From the NCBI GenBank assembly GCA_020638525.1, contig JACKIL010000001.1, positions 186,001 to 250,000 of the forward strand: a stretch of DNA of 64,000 nt. Reading direction: 5' to 3'. Under the pieces are notes generated by a model. It did not search any database, had not been told where the DNA came from, and worked only from the letters and a program-made list of their open reading frames with translations. Position 1 is the first letter of the stretch. Each line of letters starts with the position of its first letter. The stretch comes from Caulobacterales bacterium (GTDB taxonomy: Bacteria; Pseudomonadota; Alphaproteobacteria; Caulobacterales; Parvularculaceae). This document shows positions 34,907 through 44,246 of the stretch, piece after piece. A program made the position numbers and the translations under genes.

Positions 34907-35512
34907 TCAAGGATTAAACCCGCCCGCTTTCAGGAAAGCGATCTCGGCCGGCGTCGAAGCGCGGCCGAGGATCCTGTTCCGGTGCGGGAACCGTCCGAAG
35001 CGATGGATGATCTCCCAGTGCTCGATGGCGAAGGGCAGGTTCATCGAATCGGGAAGCGTCGCCTTGAACAGGGCGACGGAGCGCTCCTGCTCGGCGAGCG
35101 CTTCCGAGTGCATGAAGGGCAAGTAGAAGAAGGCGCGCTCTCTGGCGGCGTAGAGCTTGTCGAACCGGCGCGCGATTGCGTCCTTCGCGACCGCCAGCCC
35201 TTGCGCGTCCGACGCGAAAGCGCCGGGCGTATCGCGGAACAGGTTTCGCGAGAACTGGTCGAGAATGATGATCAGCGCTAGCGCGTGCCGCGGATGGGCG
35301 CGCCAGACATCGAGCCGGCCTTGGCGCGCCGCTTCATGGAGCGCGCCGAAACGCGAAGCGATCTCTGCGTCGAAGCTGAGATCGCGCCGGAACCATTGAT
35401 AAGGCTTGGTCTCGATGAACCAGAAGGAGAGGACCGCTTCAGCCGCGGCCGCTGTGGGGCGTCCTGTCAGGAGCGCCCCCACCGATAGAGCACGATCCGC
35501 CTTGCGTCTCAT
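34907..35512 (-). CDS. DUF924 family protein
   Basis: Protein of 201 residues, all helical, of the DUF924 (YbiU/TPR-like) family. Typical blocks: VLSFWFIETKPYQWFRRDLSFDAEI, LALIIILDQFSRNLFRDTPGAF, FFYLPFMHSEALAEQERS and HWEIIHRFGRFPHRNRILGR (given as separate motifs). Function unknown; no catalytic motif is established. The first ~20 residues look like a weak extension, so the true start could be further in. It follows atpF on the same strand after a hairpin repeat. Confidence 0.88.
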   Translation of the reverse strand: MRRKADRALSVGALLTGRPTAAAAEAVLSFWFIETKPYQWFRRDLSFDAEIASRFGALHEAARQGRLDVWRAHPRHALALIIILDQFSRNLFRDTPGAFASDAQGLAVAKDAIARRFDKLYAARERAFFYLPFMHSEALAEQERSVALFKATLPDSMNLPFAIEHWEIIHRFGRFPHRNRILGRASTPAEIAFLKAGGFNP

Positions 35513-35544
35513 GCTCTATCTCTTTCTTTGCGAGCGCCTCTTTG

Positions 35545-35571
35545 TGCGAAAACCGGCTTCCACTTTTCGCA
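35545..35571 (-). repeat. Hairpin repeat copy A after atpF
   Basis: TGCGAAAA / TTTTCGCA eight-base perfect stem around the loop CCGGCTTCCAC (plus-strand reading). It begins 10 bases past the atpF stop codon. The same loop and a compensatory stem change are seen in copy B at 54134-54162. Related elements are frequent in alphaproteobacterial intergenic DNA. Confidence 0.85.
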
Positions 35572-35581
35572 CGGCGCTCTC

Positions 35582-36148
35582 TTAGTGCAGCTTCCCGCGA
35601 AGCTCGCTGATCGCTTTTTCAACGAGCGCCGATTGCGCGCCCTGATCCATGCGCTGGGAGATGATCGTGCGTGCGGTCTCGATGGCGAGGTCGGCGACCT
35701 GGCCTTGCACTTCGGCGATCGCCTGCGCTTCGGCGCGGGCGATTTTCTCTTCGGCGGCTTTGGCGCGGCGGTCGATCTGTTCGTTGATCTTGTCGCGCGA
35801 TTCAGCGGCGAGGCGCTCGGCGTCGCGTTTGGCCTGTTCGATGATGCCTTTGGCTTCTTCTTCGGCTTCGCGCTGGCGACGCTGATATTGCGCAAGGATT
35901 TCCTGCGCTTCTTCGCGAAGCTTGCGCGCCTGGTCGAGCTCGTCCGCAATCTTCTGCGAGCGCTTGGCGAGAGACGAGCCCATCGATTTGTGGACGCCCA
36001 TCTTCCAGAAGAGGCCGACGACGATGAGGAAGGCGAGGCCGACCCACAGCGACGGGTCCTGCCAGAGCGCGACCGATTCATGCTCGCCAGTGGCGGCGTG
36101 TCCGGCTTCGGCGGCGGCTGCGCTGGCGAGAGCGATGAAAGAGATCAT
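35582..36148 (-). CDS. atpF: ATP synthase Fo subunit b
   Basis: Peripheral-stalk subunit of 188 residues. One membrane helix near residues 32-50 (LWVGLAFLIVVGLFWKMGV) is followed by a long charged coiled coil (KIADELDQARKLREEAQEIL, and so on) ending in TIISQRMDQGAQSALVEKAI. It lies 12 bases after the b' gene. It pairs with b' to hold F1, as in other alphaproteobacteria and phototrophs. Confidence 0.95.
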   Translation of the reverse strand: MISFIALASAAAAEAGHAATGEHESVALWQDPSLWVGLAFLIVVGLFWKMGVHKSMGSSLAKRSQKIADELDQARKLREEAQEILAQYQRRQREAEEEAKGIIEQAKRDAERLAAESRDKINEQIDRRAKAAEEKIARAEAQAIAEVQGQVADLAIETARTIISQRMDQGAQSALVEKAISELRGKLH

Positions 36149-36160
36149 CTTGAAGGCGTC

Positions 36161-36727
36161 CTATGCGTTGGCGCGGGCGGGCATGGCCGCCGAAACGGCT
36201 TCCGGCGTCGGCGTCTCGTCGATGAGCGCGGCGACGACCGCGCGGGTCGTTTCAATCGCCGCTTCGCGCACCTTTTTCGAGGCGTCGGCTTTCATCGAAG
36301 CGATGCGCTCTTCGGCGGCGGCAAGGCTCGCCGCCGATTTGTGCTCGGCTTCTGCGGCGATCTCGGCGATCTCCGCATTGAGCTTCTCGCGCGTGTCGGC
36401 CGCAATCGCGCGCGCTTTCGCCGTCGCTTCGGCGAGCGCCTGATTGTACGACTTCTCCGCGTCCTCGGCCTGTTGCTTGAAGTCGGCCGCTTGATCGAGA
36501 TCGTCGGCGATCCGGTCGCGGCGTTCTTCAAGCGTGCCGCCGAGGCGAGGCAGCACGATGCTCGACATGACGAGATAGAGGAAGCCAAACGTCACGATGA
36601 GCCAGAAGATCTGGCTCGGGAAGGTCGACGCATCCATCTGCGGCAGGCCGGCGCCGGACGCCGCCTCATGGGCGACGGCGGCGGCGGGTTCTGCGGCGGC
36701 GCTGGCGAGCAGCATCAGGAAGGACAT
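36161..36727 (-). CDS. atpG: ATP synthase Fo subunit b'
   Basis: Second, divergent b-type subunit of 188 residues. A short N-terminal Ala-rich extension (possibly a targeting segment), MDASTFPSQIFWLIVTFGFLYLVMSSI as membrane helix (around 31-57), PRLGGTLEERRDRIADDLDQA as the start of the coiled coil. Presence of both b and b' is typical for the class. Located between atpE and atpF in the Fo unit. The symbol atpG is used for b' in alphaproteobacteria and should not be confused with the gamma subunit. Confidence 0.94.
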   Translation of the reverse strand: MSFLMLLASAAAEPAAAVAHEAASGAGLPQMDASTFPSQIFWLIVTFGFLYLVMSSIVLPRLGGTLEERRDRIADDLDQAADFKQQAEDAEKSYNQALAEATAKARAIAADTREKLNAEIAEIAAEAEHKSAASLAAAEERIASMKADASKKVREAAIETTRAVVAALIDETPTPEAVSAAMPARANA

Positions 36728-36769
36728 GACGGCCGGCTCCTCTTCGTCAGGCAGGTAGGGTTCGCTCGC

Positions 36770-36997
36770 TTAGAAAACGAACAGGATGAGCATCGCGACG
36801 ACGAAGCCGAGAAGGCCCGTGAATTCCGTCAGCGCGAAGGCGAGGAGAAGCGTTTGCTGGTTGCCAGCCGCAGCCGAGGGGTTGCGGAAAGCGCCAGAAA
36901 GAAAGTTGCCGAAGATGATGCCGAGGCCGACGCCGGCGCCAGCGAGCGGCAGGGCGGCGATGCCAGCGCCGATCAGTTTTGCAGCTTCTGCTTCCAT
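36770..36997 (-). CDS. atpE: ATP synthase Fo subunit c
   Basis: Proteolipid ring subunit of 75 residues: two membrane helices joined by the polar loop FRNPSA. The ion-carrying carboxylate is E58 in LTEFTGLLGF. The Gln and Ser/Thr pattern of sodium-type rings is not seen, so proton coupling is expected. It lies between atpB and the b' gene. Its codon use is strongly biased, fitting its high copy number. Confidence 0.96.
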   Translation of the reverse strand: MEAEAAKLIGAGIAALPLAGAGVGLGIIFGNFLSGAFRNPSAAAGNQQTLLLAFALTEFTGLLGFVVAMLILFVF

Positions 36998-37084
36998 TTT
37001 AAACTCCCAGTTTCAGACGAGCCGTTGATCCTGTTGCGTCGCGACCGGCCCAGAAAGGCCGCGACAGGAATGATGTGAATGCGA

Positions 37085-37876
37085 CTAGTGGTGGCCTGCG
37101 TGCACCGCGTCGTTGAGATAGATGCAGGTCAGGATGGCGAAGACGTAAGCCTGCAGGAACGCGACGAGGAGTTCGAGCAGGGTGATCGCGATCGTGCCGA
37201 GGAACGGGAAGATCGAGATCCAGCCGAAAGCGACGCCCGCGCCAAGCAGCGAGATGATGAAGCCGGCGAAGACTTTCAGGATGATGTGGCCGGCGAGCAT
37301 GTTCGCGAAAAGTCGGATCGCAAGGCTCAAAGGGCGCGACAGGAACGAGACGAACTCGATCAGCACGATCAGCGGCAGTAGCCAAAGCGGTACGCCCGAC
37401 GGAACGAAGAGCTTCAGGAAGCCGAGGCCGTTCTTGTAGAAGCCATAAACGATGACGATGGAGATCGTCAGCATGGCGAGCGTGAAGGTGACGATGATGT
37501 GGCTCGTCGGCGTGAAGGTGTGGAGCCCGTGCGGCGCGCCCGGAATGGTCGGGAAGAGGCCGAGCAGGTTCGACATCAGGATGAAGATGAAGAGCGAGAA
37601 GACGTAAGGGAAGAACTTCATGCCTTCGGAGCCGATGGCGCCGCGCACCATGTCCGCCACGAATTCATACATGATTTCGGCGACCGACTGCAGCGGGCCC
37701 GGAATGAGCGCCCGGCCGCGCGCCGCGAACACGAAGAACGCCGTCGCGACGCTAACGCCGATTACCATCCACAGCGCCGAGTTCGTGAACGAGATGTCGA
37801 GCGAGCCCAGCGAAAGCGGGATCAGCTTTACGATCTCGAACTGCTCCATCGGGCCGGCGGCGTAAAGGTCGATCAT
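37085..37876 (-). CDS. atpB: ATP synthase Fo subunit a
   Basis: Stator channel subunit of 263 residues with five to six membrane helices. The essential Arg is in LSLAIRLFANMLAGHI (around residue 185); PLWLLPLIVLIEFVSFLSRP and LLELLVAFLQAYVFAILTCIY form the channel helices. ATG 37876 is used; ATG 37849 (MEQFEIV) is a possible later start. It faces the c ring to make the proton path. Confidence 0.96.
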   Translation of the reverse strand: MIDLYAAGPMEQFEIVKLIPLSLGSLDISFTNSALWMVIGVSVATAFFVFAARGRALIPGPLQSVAEIMYEFVADMVRGAIGSEGMKFFPYVFSLFIFILMSNLLGLFPTIPGAPHGLHTFTPTSHIIVTFTLAMLTISIVIVYGFYKNGLGFLKLFVPSGVPLWLLPLIVLIEFVSFLSRPLSLAIRLFANMLAGHIILKVFAGFIISLLGAGVAFGWISIFPFLGTIAITLLELLVAFLQAYVFAILTCIYLNDAVHAGHH

Positions 37877-37940
37877 TGTCTCCAGCGTCCCCTTTGAACG
37901 CTCCTTCCGGGAGCGTTCGTCTTCATCTCTTCGGCGCCGG

Positions 37941-38261
37941 TCATCCGCCTTCGGATGAGTCGCCGTGCATATTTTTCATCGCGCGCGCCACGTTCATAAC
38001 GCCCGCCGCAAAGCCGACAAGGGCGCCGGCGAGAAGTCCGAAGGGAGAAATCCCCAGGAATTTGTCCGCGCCCAGTCCGAGCAATACGCCGACGATCATC
38101 GCCGCAAGCAGCTCTGAGGCGACGCGGAATGCGCGCCCCATCGCCTGGCCGCTTCCTGCGCGTGAGCTTTCAGCGTTCGTTTTGTCGCCGCGCACGGCGT
38201 CCAAACGCTTTGAGAACTCATCAAGCGAGGGCGGATTTTGCTTGCCGGCGTCGTCCGCCAT
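37941..38261 (-). CDS. atpI: ATP synthase-associated AtpI-like protein
   Basis: Membrane protein of 106 residues (AtpZ/AtpI type). The N-terminal half is soluble and charged; two helices follow (SELLAAMIVGVLLGLGADKF, FGLLAGALVGFAAGVMNVAR). AtpI assists c-ring assembly and perhaps Mg2+ supply. First gene of the Fo unit, 64 bases before atpB, with a good promoter upstream. ATG 38267 is an equally possible start. Confidence 0.88.
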   Translation of the reverse strand: MADDAGKQNPPSLDEFSKRLDAVRGDKTNAESSRAGSGQAMGRAFRVASELLAAMIVGVLLGLGADKFLGISPFGLLAGALVGFAAGVMNVARAMKNMHGDSSEGG

Positions 38262-38312
38262 GGGCATGCCCGGAAAGAGGCGCGGCGAAAGCCGCACCCG
38301 AAATCGGCGCGG

Positions 38313-38341
38313 ACCATAGCGATGCCGCGATACAGCGTCAA
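38313..38341 (-). promoter_or_regulatory. Promoter of the Fo operon
   Basis: Minus strand TTGACG (38341-38336), 17-base spacer, TATGGT (38318-38313). Predicted start near 38306 gives a leader of about 45 bases before atpI. Confidence 0.65.
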
Positions 38342-38377
38342 GCGAGGCTTCGCCTCGCCAAGCGATTGATTTCCAAG

Positions 38378-38413
38378 AAGAAACCCCGCCGCGGCGTCTC
38401 ACCGCAGCGGGGC
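38378..38413 (-). terminator. Terminator of the M3 peptidase gene
   Basis: Minus-strand hairpin CCCCGCTGCGG / CCGCGGCGGGG with one wobble pair, followed by TTTCTTCTT. It starts right after the peptidase stop and separates it from the Fo operon promoter. Confidence 0.8.
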
Positions 38414-38418
38414 TGTAA

Positions 38419-40587
38419 TTACTTGGCTGGAACAGGGAATCCGCGGTCGCGCATCAAGGCGTCGATCTCGGCGTCACGGCCCCTGAAAGCGCGGTAGGCG
38501 TCGGCCGGATCGACCGAATTCCGAGGCGCGAAAAGGTTCTCGACGAGGCGCTTGGCGAGCGCCTTGTCATAGAAGCCGCCCGGGGCCTCCGCGAAGGCTT
38601 CCGCCGCGTCGGAGGTGAGGACGTCAGCCCACATATAGCCGTAATAGCCGGCCGAGTAGCCTTCGCCGTCGAAGATATGCCCGAACTGGGTCGAGCGGTG
38701 GCGCATCACGAGCTCAGTTGGCATGCCGAGCGCGTCGAGCGTGTCCTTCTCGAAGGCGTCGGGGTTGATGCCCGCCGGGTCGACCGTGTGGTATTTCATG
38801 TCCATCAGCGCCGAGGCGAGATATTCCGTCGTCGCAAAGCCCTGATTGAAGGTCGAGGCCGCCTTGATCTTCGCGACGAGGTCCGCCGGCATCGGCTCGC
38901 CCGTCTTGTAGTTGACGAGATAGGTGTTGATCACCTCGTCGGTCGGCAGCCAGCGCTCGAGCAGCTGCGACTGGAACTCGGTGTAGTCGCGCACGCCGCC
39001 GTTCAGCGTCGGGTAGGCGACATTGGAGGAGAGGGCGTGCAGCGCGTGGCCCATCTCGTGGAAGAAAGTCTCCGCATCGTCCCATGAGACGAGCACCGGC
39101 TCGCCCGGCGCCGGCTTCACGAAGTTCGAATTGTTCGAAACGAGCACGGACTGTTCGCCGCGGAAGGTCGTGTGGCCGCGATAGCCGTTCGCCCAGGCGC
39201 CGGAGCGTTTGCCCGGCCGCGCGAAGGGATCGAGATACCAAAGGCCGAGATGCTTGCCGCTTGTCTTGTCGCTGACTTCCCAGACTTTGACGTCTTCCTG
39301 ATAGACCGGAACGCTTCCTGCCTCGACGGGCGTGAACTTGAAGTTGAAGAGCTCGCCCGCAACGAAGAACATCGCCTCGCGCAGCTTGTCGAGCTGCAGG
39401 TACTGTTTCACTTCGTCCGAGTTGAGATCATATTTCGCCTTGCGGACTTTCTCCGCATAGAAACGATAATCCCACGGCTCTATTGTGATGCCGGCGCCTT
39501 CTGCGTCCGCGATCGCCTGCATGTCGGCGACTTCTTCGTGAACGCGCGCGACGGCGGCGGGCCACACGGCTTCCATCAGCCCCATGGCGCGTTCCGGCGT
39601 TTTCGCCATGCGGTCTTCAAGTCGCCATGCCGCATAATTGTCATAGCCGAGAAGGCCGACGCGCTCGTCGCGGAGCTTCAGGATGTCCGCGATGACGGCG
39701 TTGTTGTCGTATTCATCGCCATTGTCGCCGCGATTGTAATAGGTGCGCCAGACTTTCTCGCGAAGGTCTCGCTCCGTCGAGAATGTGAGGAACGGGTCCA
39801 TCGAGGAGCGCGTATTGGTGATCGCATATTCGCCGTCATGGCCGCGATCTTTCGCAGCGGCCGCGGCCGCTTTGACAAGCGAGTCCGGAAGGCCGCCGAG
39901 CTGATCGGCGGTGATGTAGGTGACATAGCTTTCTTCGTCATGAAGAACGTTGTTCGAAAATTTCGTGTAAAGCTCGGCGAGTTCCTGGTCGATCGCGGCG
40001 TAGCGCTCTTTGGCTTCACCCGTCAGAGTCGCGCCGTCATGGGCGAAACCGTTATAGACGAGCCAGACGAGGCGCTGCTGGTCCGGCCGCAGCGATTTCA
40101 CTTCGTCGCTTTCGTAAACCATTTTGATCCGCGCAAAGAGCTTGTCATTCTGCGTGATCTTCGAAAAGAATTCGGAGATCTTCGGTGCAAGCTCAGCCTC
40201 GACTTCCCGGAATTCCGGCGAGGAGAGATTGTTCGACCAGATGCCCCAATAGGTGAAGAAGCGGTCGAGCGGCTGGCCGGTCGCTTCCAGCGCGACGATC
40301 GTGTTCTCGAAATTCGGCGCGTCCGGATTGTTCGCGATCGCGTCGATCTCGGCGAGCTGCATCTTCGTGCCTTCTTCGAAGGCCGGCTTGATGAGCGCGA
40401 TGTCCATCTTGTCGAAGGCCGGAACGCCGTCATAGGGCCCGGTCCATTCAGCGAGGAGCGCATTGTCGCTCTTCGGCGCTTCGGTCGTCGCCGCCGGCGC
40501 GCTTGTATCTTTCGCCTGTTCGTTCGAGCACGCCGCAGCGAGCGTCAACGCAGCCACGCCGGCTGCGGCCAGGAGGATCTTTTTCAT
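38419..40587 (-). CDS. M3-family metallopeptidase (Dcp-like), lipoprotein
   Basis: Zinc peptidase of 722 residues. MKKILLAAAGVAALTLAAAC is a lipoprotein-type signal with the Cys at 20, so it is probably membrane-anchored in the periplasm; an in-frame start at 40614 would hide this. The catalytic motif is FFHEMGHALHAL (HExxH), with the third ligand Glu in FQSQLLERWL region. RSTQFGHIF and GYYGYMWADVL are M3 hallmarks. Such enzymes act as dipeptidyl carboxypeptidases or oligopeptidases. It has its own terminator. Confidence 0.94.
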   Translation of the reverse strand: MKKILLAAAGVAALTLAAACSNEQAKDTSAPAATTEAPKSDNALLAEWTGPYDGVPAFDKMDIALIKPAFEEGTKMQLAEIDAIANNPDAPNFENTIVALEATGQPLDRFFTYWGIWSNNLSSPEFREVEAELAPKISEFFSKITQNDKLFARIKMVYESDEVKSLRPDQQRLVWLVYNGFAHDGATLTGEAKERYAAIDQELAELYTKFSNNVLHDEESYVTYITADQLGGLPDSLVKAAAAAAKDRGHDGEYAITNTRSSMDPFLTFSTERDLREKVWRTYYNRGDNGDEYDNNAVIADILKLRDERVGLLGYDNYAAWRLEDRMAKTPERAMGLMEAVWPAAVARVHEEVADMQAIADAEGAGITIEPWDYRFYAEKVRKAKYDLNSDEVKQYLQLDKLREAMFFVAGELFNFKFTPVEAGSVPVYQEDVKVWEVSDKTSGKHLGLWYLDPFARPGKRSGAWANGYRGHTTFRGEQSVLVSNNSNFVKPAPGEPVLVSWDDAETFFHEMGHALHALSSNVAYPTLNGGVRDYTEFQSQLLERWLPTDEVINTYLVNYKTGEPMPADLVAKIKAASTFNQGFATTEYLASALMDMKYHTVDPAGINPDAFEKDTLDALGMPTELVMRHRSTQFGHIFDGEGYSAGYYGYMWADVLTSDAAEAFAEAPGGFYDKALAKRLVENLFAPRNSVDPADAYRAFRGRDAEIDALMRDRGFPVPAK

Positions 40588-40667
40588 GCTTTTTAAGCCC
40601 CGCTTATCTGCCATCGGACGATTGAAGCGGGCCCGTAGAGGGCCACAACCGAAATTGCGGCGAAGCG

Positions 40668-43600
40668 TTACTCAGCCGCGACGAGCTGCTCGGCTTTCGT
40701 CAGATCGACCGAGACGAGCTGGCTGACGCCGCGCTCGATCATCGTCACGCCGAAGAGGCGGTTCATGCGCGACATCGAAAGCGCGTGGTGGGTGATGATG
40801 ATGAAGCGCGTTTCGGTTTCCTGCGCCATTTCCTGAAGCAGACGGCAGAAGCGATCGACGTTGGCGTCGTCAAGCGGCGCGTCGACCTCGTCGAGCACGC
40901 AGACAGGCGCCGGGTTCGCCATGAAGACCGCGAAGATGAGCGCGGTCGCTGTGAGCGCCTGCTCGCCGCCCGACATGAGCGACATTGAAGCGAGCTTCTT
41001 GCCCGGAGGCGAGGCGTAGATTTCGAGGCCGGCTTCGAGCGGATCTTCCGAATCGATGAGACGGAGTTCGGCCTGGCCGCCATTGAAGAGGCGCGTGAAC
41101 AGCATCGAGAAATTGCGGTTCACCGTGTCGAACGCTTCGTTGAGGCGCTGGCGCGCTTCGCGGTTGAGCCCGCCAATGGCGGCGCGCAGCTTGCGGATCG
41201 CGCCTTCGCAATCCTCGCGCTCGCCGGTGAGCTCGGTGAGGCGGGCCGAGACTTCCTGCATCTCTTCGTCAGCGCGAAGGTTGACGCCGCCAAGGCTCTC
41301 GCGCTCGCGCTTGTAGCGCTCAAGGCGCCGATCGGTGTCTTCGCGCGAGGGAAGCTCTGCGCCTTCCTTGTGCTCGGCGATGCCGAGCAGTTCTTCCGGC
41401 GCCGCGCTGCAGCTTTCCTGCGCGATGAGGGCGGCCTCCTCGACGCGCGCGATCGCGCCTTCGGACTGCGCTTCGGCGCGCGCGCGCGCCTCGCGCGCTT
41501 CGGCGGCGGCGTTGTCGGCGGCGCGCGCCGTGCGGTCGGCTTCCTGCGCGCGCGAGATTGCCTCGGCGAGCGCGTCGCCAGCTTCTGCGCGGCGCTTTTC
41601 CGCCTCGCCGATAAGATCGAGAAGGGCGCGGCGCTTTTCTTCGATGGCGGCGGGCGTTCCGGAAGATTGCTCGCGCGCAGTCATCGTCTCTTCGAGGCGC
41701 GCTTCGATTTCGGCGATGCGTGTTGACGCTGTCTCGCCGCGTGTGCGCCAGACGCCGCGCTCGCGCGCGAGTTCGGCGAGACGGTCGGCGCGCATCTTGG
41801 CTTCGCGCGCAAGATCGCCATGCGCGGCGCGCGCTTCGCTCGCTTTGGCGCGCGATTGCGCGACGCGTTCGCGAAGTTCGGCGAGCGCGGCGGCGGTGAG
41901 CGCGGGGTCCGGAAGCTCGGCCTTGGCGGAGCGGTGGCCTTCGATCGCTTTCAGCGTTTCGGCTTCGTCCTCGCCGAGGCGCGCAAGCGTTTCGTCAATC
42001 GAGGTGATGCGCGCCGAAGCGCGCTCATTGGCGCGTTCAAGGTCAGCAAGCTTCGAGCGCGACTGGTCGAGATTGCGGCGCGCATCTGATGTGAGCGTTC
42101 GCGCTTCGCGTTCGATCGACTGGCGATGCGAGAGTTCTTCGTTCGCACGCGCATGAGCCTCGCGCGCGTTCTGGGCGCGCTCTTCCGCCGTGACGAGATC
42201 TTCGTCGAGCGAAGCGAGCCGGTTGCGTTGTTCGAGACGGATCGCGGCGGCGGTTTTCGCTTCGGCGCGCGCGACATAGCCGTCCCAGCGCCACAGATCG
42301 CCTTCTGTCGAGACAAGCCGCTGGCCCGGCGTCAGATGCGATTGAAGACGTGCGCCATCCTGCGGTTCGACGACGCCGATCGCAGCGAGGCGGCGCGAAA
42401 GCGCGGCTGGCGCTTCAACGAATTCGGAAAGCGGCGATGCGCCGCCCGGAAGCGAATGCGCGCCGGCGTCAAGCGGCGCGGCGCCGAGTGAAGACCAATG
42501 CGCGGGCGCTTCGTCTTCAAGCGCTGCGGCGAGGTCATCGCCGAGCGCTGCGGCGAGCGCGTTTTCGTAACCGGGTTCTACGTTGACCGCTTCGATGAGC
42601 GCCTGCCAGTCGCCCGGATCGTGCGCGTCGAGCACGCGGCGCAGCGCGTCGCGCTCCGCCTTGATCTCGGAGAGGCTTTGCTCGGCCTTCTGGCGAGGGC
42701 CGCGCAGGGCGAGTTCTTTTTCCTGCGCGCTCTGACGTTCTTCTTCAGCGCGGTGGAAGGTCGCTTCAGCAACGCGCACGGCTTCTTCGGCGGCGGCGAA
42801 GCGGGCGTTCGCTTCTTCAAGCGCGCGCGCCTGTTCCGGCGTCGGCTCGATGCGCGCGCGTTCCGTTCTCAGTTCTTCGATCTGCCCCGCAATCTTGCGG
42901 TGGCGGCGCTCGGCGTCGTCGATTGCAGCGTTGATGGCGCGCCGGCGCGCGTCGAGTTCAGCGGCTTCCGTGCTTTTGGCTTCGAATTCGCGCTCGATGG
43001 CGGCGACGGCGTCCGCGGCGGCGGCCATCGCTTCGGCCGCTTCGCGCAGGCGCTCAACTTCCGAGTTCTCGCGCGCCTGAAGGCCTTCTTCTTCCTTCGT
43101 CAGCGTCGCGACGGCTTCTTCCGCATCGCGTAGAAGTTCTCTTTCGCGTGCGGCGTCGTTCCGTGCGCGTTCGATTTCTGCGGAAAGGCGTTCAAGCTCG
43201 GCGGCGGCGCGGCGCGCTTCCTCGTCGAGGTTTTCGCGCGCGACCGTGAGGCGATGAAGCCCGGCGGCGGCTTCCGCTTCGGACTGACGCAGCGGGTCGA
43301 GCGCTTCATGCGCTGCGTTCTGCGCCGTTGAAGCGGCGGCGGCGGCGAGCGCGGTTTCTTCTACGAAGGAAGCGATTTCGGCGAGGCTGTCAGCAGCCGC
43401 GTCCCGCGCGTCGACAGCTTCCTGCCAGCGCAGGAAAGCGGCCATCGCTTCGGCGCGGCGAATGTCGCCTGAAATATTGCGGTAGCGCGTCGCTTGGCGC
43501 GCCTGACGGGCGAGGGCGCCTTTTTGCGTTTCGAGTTCGCTGATGACGTCGTCGAGACGCTCGAGATTCTGTTCGGCCGCGCGCAGGCGAAGCTCCGCCT

Positions 43601-44144
43601 CGTGCCGGCGCGAATGAAGCCCGGTGACGCCGGCCGCGTCTTCAAGAAGACGGCGCCGGTTCTGCGGTTTCGCGCTGATGAGTTCGGCGACCTGGCCCTG
43701 ACGCACGAGGGCCGGAGAGTTCGCGCCCGTCGCCGCATCGGCGAAGAGAAGCTGCACGTCTTTCGCGCGCACTTCCTTCGAGTTGATGCGATAGATCGAG
43801 TGGGTGCCGTCTTCCTTGTTGATGATGCGGCGCGAGACTTCGATGACGCTCGCTTCATTGTATTCGGCGGGCGCCGTGCGGTCCGTATTGTCGAGCGTCA
43901 GCGTGACTTCGGCCCAGTTGCGCGCAGGCCGCATCGACGTGCCGGCGAAAATGACATCGCCCATGCCGTCGCCGCGCAACGCCTTCGCGGACGTCGCGCC
44001 CATCACCCAGCGCAGCGCTTCGAGAAGGTTCGACTTGCCGCACCCGTTCGGTCCGACAATGCCGGTCAGACCGTCGCGGATTTCCAGATCCGTCGGTTCG
44101 ACGAAAGATTTGAAGCCAACGATATGAAGGTTTGTAAACTTCAC
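40668..44144 (-). CDS. smc: Chromosome segregation protein SMC
   Basis: Condensin ATPase of 1158 residues. Walker A GPNGCGKSNLLEALRWVMGA near residue 32; two long Glu/Arg/Ala-rich coiled coils; a hinge near 520-640 (DDLAAALEDEAPAHWSSLG); ABC signature SLMSGGEQALTATAL and Walker B VCVLDEVDAPLDDANV near the C-terminus. GTG start at 44144. ScpA and ScpB are not in the window. Upstream on the same strand lie the DsbA-like and DUF721 genes, a familiar alphaproteobacterial order next to mutY. Confidence 0.97.
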   Translation of the reverse strand: MKFTNLHIVGFKSFVEPTDLEIRDGLTGIVGPNGCGKSNLLEALRWVMGATSAKALRGDGMGDVIFAGTSMRPARNWAEVTLTLDNTDRTAPAEYNEASVIEVSRRIINKEDGTHSIYRINSKEVRAKDVQLLFADAATGANSPALVRQGQVAELISAKPQNRRRLLEDAAGVTGLHSRRHEAELRLRAAEQNLERLDDVISELETQKGALARQARQATRYRNISGDIRRAEAMAAFLRWQEAVDARDAAADSLAEIASFVEETALAAAAASTAQNAAHEALDPLRQSEAEAAAGLHRLTVARENLDEEARRAAAELERLSAEIERARNDAARERELLRDAEEAVATLTKEEEGLQARENSEVERLREAAEAMAAAADAVAAIEREFEAKSTEAAELDARRRAINAAIDDAERRHRKIAGQIEELRTERARIEPTPEQARALEEANARFAAAEEAVRVAEATFHRAEEERQSAQEKELALRGPRQKAEQSLSEIKAERDALRRVLDAHDPGDWQALIEAVNVEPGYENALAAALGDDLAAALEDEAPAHWSSLGAAPLDAGAHSLPGGASPLSEFVEAPAALSRRLAAIGVVEPQDGARLQSHLTPGQRLVSTEGDLWRWDGYVARAEAKTAAAIRLEQRNRLASLDEDLVTAEERAQNAREAHARANEELSHRQSIEREARTLTSDARRNLDQSRSKLADLERANERASARITSIDETLARLGEDEAETLKAIEGHRSAKAELPDPALTAAALAELRERVAQSRAKASEARAAHGDLAREAKMRADRLAELARERGVWRTRGETASTRIAEIEARLEETMTAREQSSGTPAAIEEKRRALLDLIGEAEKRRAEAGDALAEAISRAQEADRTARAADNAAAEAREARARAEAQSEGAIARVEEAALIAQESCSAAPEELLGIAEHKEGAELPSREDTDRRLERYKRERESLGGVNLRADEEMQEVSARLTELTGEREDCEGAIRKLRAAIGGLNREARQRLNEAFDTVNRNFSMLFTRLFNGGQAELRLIDSEDPLEAGLEIYASPPGKKLASMSLMSGGEQALTATALIFAVFMANPAPVCVLDEVDAPLDDANVDRFCRLLQEMAQETETRFIIITHHALSMSRMNRLFGVTMIERGVSQLVSVDLTKAEQLVAAE

Positions 44145-44246
44145 TAATTCAGCCCTGACGCGCGCCCCCGCCGCCTAAACGGCGCAAGGCAAGGAAAAGT
44201 CGAGTGATCGCCGATTCTTCCGACGCGCCAACGCCCAAGTTTTCCC

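Noticed and set aside
35528..37078. A 516-codon open frame on the plus strand opposite the Fo genes
   Set aside because: It is antisense to atpF, b' and atpE, which are certain; its product is rich in Arg/Gly/Phe with no domain, as expected from codon bias of the real strand.
39172..40596. A 474-codon plus-strand frame opposite the M3 peptidase gene
   Set aside because: The peptidase has all active-site motifs; the opposite frame has none and no ribosome site.
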